A stretch of DNA of 64,000 bases from Opitutia bacterium (lineage in GTDB: Bacteria; Verrucomicrobiota; Verrucomicrobiia; Opitutales; UBA953): contig BGOM01000019.1 of assembly GCA_003569245.1 (NCBI GenBank), positions 211,977 to 275,976 of the forward strand, in the 5' to 3' direction. The position numbers and the translations under genes were made by a program. Below are positions 55,801 through 64,000 of this stretch, piece after piece (the stretch's first letter is position 1; the number at the start of each line of letters is the position of its first letter). The notes beneath the pieces were generated by a model. That model ran no database searches. It was not told the origin of the DNA and saw only the letters and a list, made by a program, of their open reading frames with translations.

Positions 55801-58800
55801 GCGTCAGCTTGTTGTTCGAGGAGGTCGCCGCCACGTCCAGGCTGTCCTGGAAGGCCGCCGAGGTCGTCACGACGTTGCCCACCGACACGTTGGTCAGCGT
55901 GCCCGTGCGGACGTTGTTCAGGGTGAGGCTCGAGGCCACCGAGGCCGTCGCGAGGTCGTAGGCCGCGCCGGTCACCGCGACCGTGCCGTTGGCCAGGGCC
56001 GAGTCGGTCAGACCGGAACCGGTCAGCGCCTGGAGGTGAAGCCGAGGGTCAGGTTGCCGGCCAGCGAGCCGGCGGTGATCGCGCGGACGGTCACGTCGCC
56101 CGTGGCGGTCGCGGCGATCGCGGAGGCGCCGCCGAGCACCGAGAGGCGGGCGTTCGAGGAGGTGGCCGTCACGTCCAGCTTGTCTGGTAGGCGGCGGTGC
56201 CGTTGGCCGCCAGTGCGTTGGTCACCTTCAAGGGTGCCCGTCGTCGCGTTGGTGGTCACGCGGACGTTGCCCAGGGCCAAGGTCGCGTCATGGAGGCCGA
56301 GGCGAAGTCGTAGGCCGCGCCGGTGACGGCGACGGTCTGCGTGGTGGTCGCGCCGTCGGCCAGGGCCGGAGACGGTCAGGGCTTGGAGGAGAGCGAGAGC
56401 GTCAGGGTGTCCCGTCAGCAGGCCCGCCTTGGCGGCGGTCACCGTCACGTTGCGGGTCCGCCCGCGGGGATCAGCGACGTATTGGCCAGGGTCAGCTGCG
56501 GTCGTGCCGGCGGGTCGCGACCACGCCCAGGTCATCCTGGTAGGCCGCCGGGTGAGGACCGCGTTGGTCACGCCAGGTTGGCGTCGAGTTCACGCGCACC
56601 CCGCCGAGGGCCAGGGTCGGGGCGACGGACGCGTTGGCCACGTCGTAGCCTTCGCCGGTCACGGCGACGGGTCTTGCCCGCGAGCGCCTGGTGCTCAGGC
56701 CCGTCACGCCGTTGGCGTTCGAGGTCAGGCCCAGCGTCAGGTCGCGTCGAGCACGCCCGCGGCGGCCGCGGTCACGACCAGGTCGCGGTCGGCGCCCGCG
56801 GCGATGTTCGCCACGGAGCCCAGCGTCAGCTGGCGTTCGAGGTCGCGCTCGTGACGTCCAGGCTGTCCTGGTAGGTCGCCGAGGTCAGCGTCGTGTTGGC
56901 GATGTTCAGGTTGGCGGCGTAGCCCACGCGGCGGTTGCCCAGCGTCAGGGTCGGGGCGACGGTCGGACGGGCCACGTCGTAGGCCGCGCCGGTCACGGCG
57001 ATCGTCTGGTCGGCCAGGGTCACGTTGGCCAGGCCCGACACGTTGTTGAAGTTCGAGGTCAGGCCCAGCGTCAGGGTCGCGTCGAGGACGCCCGCGGTGG
57101 CCGCGTTGACGACGAGGTTGCGCGCGGCGCCCGCGGCGATGTTCGCCGGGTTGGTCAGCGTCAGCTTGTTGTTCGAGGAGGTCGCCGCCACGTCCAGGCT
57201 GTCCTGGAAGGCCGCCGAGGTCGTCACGACGTTGCCCACCGACACGTTGGTCAGCGTGCCCGTGCGGACGTTGTTCAGGGTGAGGCTCGAGGCCACCGAG
57301 GCCGTCGCGAGGTCGTAGGCCGCGCCGGTCACCGCGACCGTGCCGTTGGCCAGGGCCGAGTCGGTCAGACCGGAACCGGTCAGCGCCTTGGAGGTGAAGC
57401 CGAGGGTCAGGTTGCCGGCCAGCGAGCCGGCGGTGATCGCGCGGACGGTCACGTCGCCCGTGGCGGTCGCGGCGATCGCGGAGGCGCCGCCGAGCACCGA
57501 GAGGCGGGCGTTCGAGGAGGTGGCCGTCACGTCCAGCTTGTCCTGGTAGGCGGCGGTGCCGTTGGCCGCCAGGGCGTTGGTCACCGTCAGGGTGCCCGTC
57601 GTCGCGTTGGTGGTCACGCGGACGTTGCCCAGGGCCAAGGTCGCGTCATGGGAGGCCGAGGCGAAGTCGTAGGCCGCGCCGGTGACGGCGACGGTCTGCG
57701 TGGTGGTCGCGCCGTCGGCCAGGCCGGAGACGGTCAGGGCCTTGGAGGAGAGCGAGAGCGTCAGGGTGTCCGTCAGCAGGCCCGCCTTGGCGGCGGTCAC
57801 CGTCACGTTGCGGGTCGCGCCCGCGGGGATCAGCGACGGATTGGCCAGGGTCAGCTGCGTCGTGCCGGCGGTCGCGACCACGCCCAGGTCATCCTGGTAG
57901 GCCGCCAGGGTGCGGACCGCGTTGGTCACCGCCAGGTTGGCCGTCGAGTTCACGCGCACCCCGCCGAGGGCCAGGGTCGGGGCGACGGACGCGTTGGCCA
58001 CGTCGTAGGCTTCGCCGGTCACGGCGACGGTGCCGCCGGTGAGCGCCGCGGCGCTGAGGCCGGTGATGGCCGTACCCGCGACCTTGCCCGTCGAACTGAA
58101 GCCGAGGGAGAGCGTGCTGGCAAGGGAACCGGCCGAGGCGGCGGTGAGGGTCACGTCGCCCGAGGCGGCGGCGAAGATGTTCGCCGGGGCCGCGGCGGTG
58201 ACCTTGGCGGAGCCGGACGTCGCGGTGACCGCGAGGTCGTCCTGGTAGGCGGTGGCGCCGGCGAGGCGGAGGGTGTTGGTCACGCCCAGCGTGAGCTGCT
58301 GGCCGACGCGGACCTTGGCGAAGGCGGCGGTGGCGGCATGGGTGGCGTTCGCCAGGTCGAAGGCCGCGCCCGTGATGCCGACGGTGGCCGGCGCCAGCGT
58401 GAAGTCATCGAGGTCGGTACCCGTGAGCGCCTTGGACTGGAGGACGAGCGAGACGTCGGTGCCGGTGATGGCGCCGGCCGCGACGGCCGTCAGCACCACG
58501 TTGCCGGAGGAGCCGGCGGCGATCGCGGTGGCCGGGTTGGCGACAGTCAGGACGCCCGGCACCGAGCTGGTGGCGGAGACGGCGAGGTTATCCTGGAAGG
58601 CGGCGTTGCTGACGACGGTGTTCCCGATCGCGAGGTTGGCGGAGGCGCCGACGCGCATGTTACCGAGGTCGCGGGAGGCCGGGACGGAGGCCAGGGCGTA
58701 ATCGTAGACCGCGCCGGTGACGGCGACGGAGCCCGGGGAGAGGTTGCCATCGACGAGGCCGGAAGCGGCCGCCTTGGAAGTCAGGGCCAGGCTGATGCTG

Positions 58801-61800
58801 TCGGTCAGGAAGCCCGCGGCCGTGGCGGTCACGACGACGTTGGCGGACTGGCCGGCGACGATGTCGGCCGGGTTGGCCAGCGAGAGGCGATTATTGCTGC
58901 GGGTCGCGACGACGCGGAGCGTATCCTGGTAGGCCGCGTCGGCGCCGAGGAGGACGTTGCTGACGGACAGGTTGCGGGTGGCGCTCGGGCGGACGTTACC
59001 GAAGGCGACGGTGGCGTCGTGGGTGGCGACGGCGAAGTCATAGGCCACGCCGGTGATGTCGACCGAGCCGCTGGTGGACTCGGAGGTCAGGCCTTCGATG
59101 TCCACGCCGTTCACCTGGCCGGTGGAGGAGAAGCTGAGGTTGATGCGGCTGTCGAGGACGCCCGGGCCGGTGGCACGGAGCGCGATGTTCTTCGTCTCGC
59201 CCGCGAGCAGGTTGGTCGGGTCGGTCGCGGCGAGGAGGCCGGTGCCGGTCGAGGTCACCACGGCGAGGTCATCCTGGAAGGCCAGATCGCCGTTGTCGCG
59301 CAGGGTGTTCGTCAGGGCCAGGTTACGCGTGGCGTTCGGACGGACGTTGCCGAAGGCGACGGTGGCGCCGTGGGTCGGGTTAGCCAGGTCGTAGGCGTAG
59401 CCGGTCGCGGTGATGTTGGTCGTGGAGAGAGCGGTGTCATTGTAAGCCGCGGTGATGGCCGTGGACTTGAGGGCGACGGAGCCGGTCGCGGTGTTGGCGC
59501 CCGCGGCGGAGGCCAGGAGGGAAACCGCGACGTTGCCGGAGGCACCGCCCGCGACGTTATCGAAGCCGGTGAAGGCCGAGCCGGTGGTGATCCCCTTCAG
59601 GACTTCGGAGTAGCCATCGCCGGAGGCGGAGTTGGTGATGGCGATGGTGCCGTTCAGGGTGGAGCCGCGGCGGATGTTGCCGAGCGCCAGGGTCGAGGAC
59701 GGCGCGGTGGCGGCGGCGAGGCGGAAGAGCTCGACCCAGACCTTGTGGTCGTTGACCTGGCCGGCCGAGCGGATCGGGCTCTCGAGGTTATCCATGGTCA
59801 GCAACGTGTCCGTGAAGGTCGCCGAGGTGGTGGTGCTCGTCGTGATCAGCGGACGAAGGGTCGTCGGGGCGACGAAAGCGTGCCGTTGAAGGTGTAGCCG
59901 TTGGCGAGGTAGGTCTCCGCCACGTCGACGGTGTTGTCAGGCAGGTAGCGGATCTGACCGGAGGCGGTCTGAGTCTTGGTGACGTCGATGTCGTTCACCA
60001 CGACGTCCGTGTAGGTCGTGCTACCGACGGTGAAGGTCCTCGTCACGGTGGTGGTCGACGTGTAGAGTCGATTGACCGTGGTCGGGGCGGTGAGCGAGCC
60101 GTTGGTGAGGGCGTAGCCGTTGGCGAGGTAGGTCGCCGCCACGTCGACGGTGGTTCCGTCACCCAAGTAGCGAACGATGCCACCCAGGTCGGCGGTAACC
60201 GACTCGTTGACCGTGTTGACCGTGTTCAAGGTCGTGACCTTCGGCACCTGGTCGTAACCGGTGATAGGGTTGCCGGCGACCGTGCCGGTCTGGACGTAGG
60301 TGACCTTGGCGTGCAGTTCGTCCTCGCCCGAGCCGAGGGCGGTGGCGTTGACCGAGGCGAAGCTGCCCGCGAGGGTGAAGCCGTCCTCGGCGGTGGTCCG
60401 CGCGCTGAAGATCAGGTAGGCGCCGGCGCCGTGGGCGCCGTCGGTCGCCGCGTCGGTGGTCGGCTTGAGCGTCAGGGTGGAAGCACCGCCCAGGGTGAGG
60501 GAACCGTCGACGATGGTACGGTCGCTGTTGCCCGCCGCGACGAACGTGCCCGGCGTGCCGAGCTCGATCTCGACGCCACTGTTGAGCTCGAGCAGGCCGT
60601 TGACGGAGTTGGTGCCGATGGAGTTACCCGCGGCCCAGGTGCCGGAGACGATCAGCTTCTTGTTCGGGTCGAGCTCGATGGCGCCCGAGCCCTTGAACGT
60701 CTGGTTGGCGGCGACGGTGAAGTTGGTCGTCAGGTTCGTGAGGTCGAGCTTGGCGCCGGTGCTGCCGGTGGTGCCGATGGCGATGGTCGCGCCGGTGATG
60801 GCGCCACCGTCCTTGATGACGAGGTTGCCGGTGACGGCGATGCTGCCCGGGAGGGGGTAGTCCAGGCTGAAGGTCGCGCCCGCCGGGATGCCGGAGGTGC
60901 CGGCGTAGTTGCCGGCCCTGGTCAGGCGGCCGCCCTTCAGGACGAGCGGGTTGGTCAGCGCCAGGTTGTTCATGTCGAACAGGCCGGCCTCGAGGACAAG
61001 CGAACCGGTGCCGGCGCTGCCGAGGTTGGTGACCTTGATCTGTCCGTTGCGGAGGATGGTGCCACCCGAGTAGGTGTTCACACCGCTGAGGGTCAGCAGG
61101 TTGTTCGAGTTGGCCGCGTCCGTCGGGTCCGTGAAGTTATAGGCGAGGCCGTCCTGGATGACCGCGCCGGAACCGGAGATGCCGGCGGCGAAGTGCGTGC
61201 CCTGGTCGAGGTTGCTGTTGCGCTTGAAGGCGATGGCGCCGGTGCCGACGACCTCGATGGCGCTGGCCACGTTGAGGGAACCGTTCGCGCCGCCGTTGCC
61301 AACCTGCAGGATGCCGCCGGTGACGAGGGTCTTGCCGGTGTAGGTGTTGGCACCGGTCAGGATGAGGGTGCCCGCGCCCGACTTGGCGAAGCCGGTGACC
61401 GCGCCGTCGGCGAGGACGTCGGCGTGGACGATCGCGGCGGCCGCGTTGGCGGTGTTCACGCCGACCGCGGCGGTGGCGCCGAGGGTGAGACGCGGGAGGG
61501 TCGTGGTGCCGGCACGGATCGCGAGGACCTCGGCCAGGGTGTAGTCGGAGGCGCCGCCGATCGCGAAGTTCAGGCCCGCGCCGTTGGCGACGGAGACCGC
61601 GCCCGCGAGGGTCGGGTAGTTGGTCTTGGTGAAGTCCAGGGTGCCGCCCGAGATCGTGGTGGTGCCGGTGTAGGCGAGGCTGGCGGCCGTGAAGGCCTGC
61701 GAGCCGGCGCCGGTCTTGACGAGCGACAGGTCGCCGGAGACCGCGCCGCCGAAGGTGGCGTCGGCGGTGCCGTTGAGCGTCAGCGTCTTGGCCGCGCCGG

Positions 61801-64000
61801 AGTTGGTCACCACCCCACCCTGCCCGGACTGGCCGTTGGTCAGCGAAACCGATCGTGGAATCATAGCCGTTCAGGTCGAGGGTCGCGCCCGCCTTGACCG
61901 AGACCGCGTTCACGTTCGAGCCGAGGGCGTTGGCCGAGCCGATGAGCACCGTGCCGGCGAGGACGTTGACTCCGCCGCTGAAGGTGTTATTGCCGGTCAT
62001 CGTGAGGACGCCCGTGCCGGACTTGCTCAGCGAGCTGCCGCCGGCGATGTTGGCGGAGACGAGAACCGCGTCGGAGGAATCGATCTCCAAGGCCGAGCCT
62101 GCAGTTCGCCCAAGCCGGAGTTGATGACCTGGCCGGCGACGACCTGGATGGTGTTGGCGACCGAGTTACCGTAGAGGTCGAGCACGCCGCCGCGGGACCT
62201 TGACGACGCCGGGCCGAGGCCGGACTGGTTCTTGGCCACCAGCGTGCCGGCGTTGAGGATGACGCCGCTCGTGAAGGTGTTGGCGCCGGAGAGGATCAGG
62301 GTGCCGGCGCCGGACTTGGAAAGGATGCCCGCGCCCGAGAGGACACCGGTGAACTCGATGCTGCCGGCCGGATGGCGGCGGTGACGGAGGAATCCAGGGC
62401 GACGCCGTAGAACGACGTGGGTGCCGTCCGTACCGGTGATGGCGGCGGGGCCGGCGTTGGACTTGAGGGTCAGCGTGCCGCCCGGCCCGCGGCGATCGTG
62501 TAACCGCCGCCGGCCGTGTTGAAGGCGATCGACTTGAGGCTCGGCGAGGCGCCGTTTGAGCGAGACCGTGGCGGACGAGCCGGCGGCGAGGACGGTGTTG
62601 TCGAAGGTCGCGGTGTCGACGTTGCGAAGGCCGCGTCGAGACCCGCGGAACCCTGGTTCGAACCCCAGTTGGCGCCGAAGCAGCGCGGGGGGCGAAGGTA
62701 CCCCAACTAGCCGTTGCCGTTGGTGTTCCAGACCGACTGGCCGGAGTAGACGAGGCCGGTCGTGGCCACGGTGGCGGCGGTCAGGGACTTGGCGTCGAGG
62801 CGGGCCGGAGACGGTGTTCGTCGAGGTCAGCGCGACGCTGACGTTGCCGGCGAGCGAGCGGGCGGTCGCCGTGTCGACGGTGACCGTGAGGTTCTGCGAG
62901 GAGCCGCGGCGAGTTAGGTGACGGTGGTGGAGGTCAGTCCGGCCAGCGCGGAGGAACCGACGGCCGTCAGGCGATCCTGACGGGTCGCGAGAGTGACCAC
63001 GCGTTCTCGACCGAGATCGTGCGGGCGACGGCGGCGGCGCCGACGTGGTGGATGCCGAAGCCCAAGCCGCGGTCTGGACCACCGGGTTGGCGTAGTCGAA
63101 GGCGGTTGCCGGTGACGCACGAAGCTCTGCGGCGCCAAGGTGAGGTCGGCCAGGCCGGTGCGGTCAGCGCCTTGGAGGTGAGGGCCAGATTGACGGTGCC
63201 GGCGAGCGAGCCCGCGACGGCGGCGGTCACGCCCACGTTGCCGGCGGCGGCCGGCGGCGATGTCCGCCGGGTTGACGAAGGCGAGGCGGGCGTTGGAGGA
63301 GGTAGCGGCGACGGGAGCTTGTCCTGGTAGGCCGCGTTGCCGTTGGCGGCCAGGGTGTTGGTCACGGCCAGGTTGGTGGTCGCGCCGACGCGGATGTTGC
63401 CGAGGGTCAGGGAGGACGAGGCCAGGGTGGCGCCGGCGAAGTCGTAGGCCGCGCCGGTGACGGCGAGGGACTGGGCCGTGAGGGTGGCGCCGGTCAGGCC
63501 GGTCACGCCGTTGGTGTTCGAGGCCAGGGCGACCGAGACGACGCCCGCGAGGGAGCCGGCCTTCGCGGCGGTGACGCCGACGTAGCCCGTGCTGCCGGCG
63601 GCGAGGTTGGCCGGGCTGGAGACGGCGAGCGTGGCCACGCCGGTGGTGGCGGTGGCGTCGAGGCTGTCTGGAAGGCGGCGGCGCTGGCGACCGTGTTGGT
63701 CACGGCGACCTCGCGGACGGCGCCGGTACGGACGTTGCCGAAGGTGACCGCGTTGGCGCCGAAGTCGGCGCGGGCGAGGTCGTAGGCCGTGCCGGTCACG
63801 GCGATGGAGCCGGCGGTGAGGCTGCGTCGGTCAGGTCGGTGACGCCGTTGGCGTTCGAGGTGAGGGTCAGGGCCAGGGTGTCGGCCAGCGACCCGGCGGC
63901 GGCGGCGGTGGATGGCCGACCGTCGCGCTGTTGCCCGCGGTGACGTTGGCGCTCGCGCCGCTGAGCGTGAGGTTGGCGTTCGTCTTCGCGGCGACGACAT
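49815..64000 (-). CDS. Giant repeat-rich surface protein with PEP-CTERM anchor (5' end outside window; several frame breaks)
   Basis: At least 14.2 kb, more than 4,700 codons, is read on the minus strand as one protein when about a dozen single-base breaks are repaired (near 54220, 54930, 56.03-56.87, 59860, 61850 and repeatedly in 62.1-63.9 kb). The order from the N-terminal side is: ASH/choice-of-anchor repeats (64.0-62.8), an autotransporter-like beta-helix module (62.8-60.3), two repeats of an ANGYxxxNGxL unit (60.2-59.85), about 22 further ASH-like repeats (59.75-52.1), a second beta-helix module (52.1-50.2), and a C-terminal PEP-CTERM signal. The protein would be exported and processed by an exosortase-type system, then displayed or released at the surface. 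No C-terminal autotransporter barrel is present. Continuity across the breaks is supported by uninterrupted repeat phasing, not by one open frame. Confidence 0.8.
49818..49925 (-). other. PEP-CTERM sorting signal of the giant protein
   Basis: The last 36 residues read IPEPSTYGLAIGALALAAAAL followed by RRRRKNK and a short polar tail. This is the tripartite Pro-Glu-Pro motif, hydrophobic helix and Arg cluster recognised by exosortase in Gram-negative bacteria with exopolysaccharide, very frequent in Verrucomicrobiota. No exosortase gene is in the window. Confidence 0.9.
50203..52120 (-). other. C-terminal autotransporter-type beta-helix module of the giant protein
   Basis: It begins with WNTDGNGSWGTFASGFGANW, the usual opening of autotransporter-associated beta-strand regions. 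Repeats such as LAKSGAGLLTLSGANTFSGG and ATVDAGTLALGHASALG follow, then VTKTGTGTATLAVANTYTGA. Later turns are more degenerate (LNLAGLNVTGATLLLNGGTI). It is a right-handed beta-helix stalk by analogy with the family. Confidence 0.8.
52121..59760 (-). repeat. About 22 tandem ASH/choice-of-anchor-like repeats
   Basis: Each unit is about 115-118 residues (345-355 bases). It starts near AVTGAVYDFANP, then xxTLAFGNVHVGxxxxxxLxVTN, AAYQDxLxVTA, LAAGATGNVTV and AGSLAGNLxLGLTSLAKxNTGL. The positions of the FGNVR/FGNVH core step regularly, for example near 53.85, 53.50, 53.13, 52.78 and 52.42 kb. The fold is expected to be an immunoglobulin-like ASH domain used as a long stalk. Confidence 0.82.
55298..58027 (-). 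repeat. 1.36-kb direct duplication of a four-unit block within the repeats
   Basis: Bases about 55298-56660 match about 56661-58027 at an offset of 1360. The left ~730 bases of each copy are identical apart from a few indels. The right part of the first copy (56.03-56.66 kb), and the first 170 bases of the second, differ from their partners almost only by single-base indels. Both ends fall in the homologous VAVTGxAYDxANASVA segment. Confidence 0.75.
59880..62770 (-). other. N-terminal-side beta-helix module and ANGY repeats of the giant protein
   Basis: It opens near 62.75 kb with a frame-broken WNTNGNG segment parallel to that at 52.1 kb. It continues with LSKSGAGTLILSGANTFTSG, LSKSGTGVLTMTGNNTFSGG and FAKSGAGTLILTGANTYTGK turns, and ends with LDYPLPGSIAVTGNLVIKDGG and a tail domain. 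Then two related units follow, TYLANGYALTNGSLTAPTTV and TYLANGYTFNGTL, each with a TSTTT segment. The second unit runs straight into the next ASH block after one frame break at about 59860. Confidence 0.75.
62790..64000 (-). repeat. N-terminal-side ASH-like repeats, poorly resolved sequence
   Basis: At least three units are visible: FGANAVTFGNVRTGAVREVAVTN, LASSSLTLGNIRVGATTNLAVTN and a broken HHVGAAAVARTISVENA. Frame changes occur several times within 1.2 kb. The gene continues beyond the window, so the number of upstream units is unknown. Confidence 0.7.

Noticed and set aside
52121..59760. Regular DNA repetition resembling a CRISPR or satellite array
   Set aside because: The period (about 350 bases) and conservation at the protein level show tandem protein domains, not 25-40 base repeats with unique spacers.
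56691..59897. A further plus-strand open frame of over 1,000 codons
   Set aside because: Same reason: antisense to the ASH-like repeats, with the periodic DVAEGQG pattern imposed by the coding strand.

Overview
The window looks like chromosomal DNA of a GC-rich (roughly two-thirds G+C) member of the PVC superphylum, most likely a Verrucomicrobiota bacterium of the Opitutae type. The supporting signs are a DUF1549/DUF1553 plus DUF1501 gene pair, a PVC-type haem-binding dehydrogenase, a verrucomicrobial PEP-CTERM tail, many secreted hydrolases, and a fused single-chain purL. No 16S rRNA or ribosomal protein gene is present, so the assignment is inference.

0-17 kb is a secreted polysaccharide/glycoside-degradation neighbourhood: the end of a sulfatase, a GH99-like protein and SGNH hydrolase in one operon, a beta-propeller protein, a yefM-yoeB toxin-antitoxin pair, a zinc alcohol dehydrogenase, the DUF1549/1553-DUF1501 pair, a BNR sialidase-like protein, a sialate O-acetylesterase-like protein, a large SGNH/propeller/cytochrome c fusion, a two-domain DUF1566 protein and an alpha/beta-hydrolase. 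A 97-bp nested palindrome at 16.15 kb looks like a transposase-mobilised miniature element. 17-22 kb is a three-gene type I secretion-like operon (TolC, HlyD, ABC) whose ATPase has lost the Walker A lysine. 22-29 kb has an OprP-like porin, an SbtA-like transporter, a GH10 xylanase, an EEP-fold phosphatase/nuclease and a transglutaminase-like protein.

29.3-35.5 kb is bounded by a 27-bp direct repeat made from the 3' end of tRNA-Ser(GCU). It carries a heavy-metal RND efflux operon (Cys-rich small protein, CzcC-like, an unusually short CzcB-like adaptor, CzcA-like pump, a second Cys-rich small protein). I read it as a genomic island without its own integrase.

35.6-49.8 kb mixes housekeeping genes (purL, ACT-domain protein), a TonB-dependent receptor, a di-haem oxidoreductase, a DUF3472 protein, DUF3800 genes and decayed gene remnants. 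Every larger intergenic gap here is filled by a mosaic of related repeats: GGACCAGC...GCTGGTCC stem-loops, AGTACAGAGTGCGGAGT-like units, GGGTCAGGGACAGGG-like units and TTGATCGGTTGGCCGG-like units. I see them in no other part of the window.

49.8-64 kb is one giant surface-protein gene on the minus strand (more than 4,700 codons in the window, 5' end outside). It has two blocks of about 115-residue choice-of-anchor (ASH-like) repeats, two autotransporter-type beta-helix modules, and a PEP-CTERM anchor.

Many genes carry single-base frame breaks, clustered at 56.0-56.9 and 61.8-64.0 kb. Much of this may be sequencing or assembly error in a draft genome rather than true gene decay.
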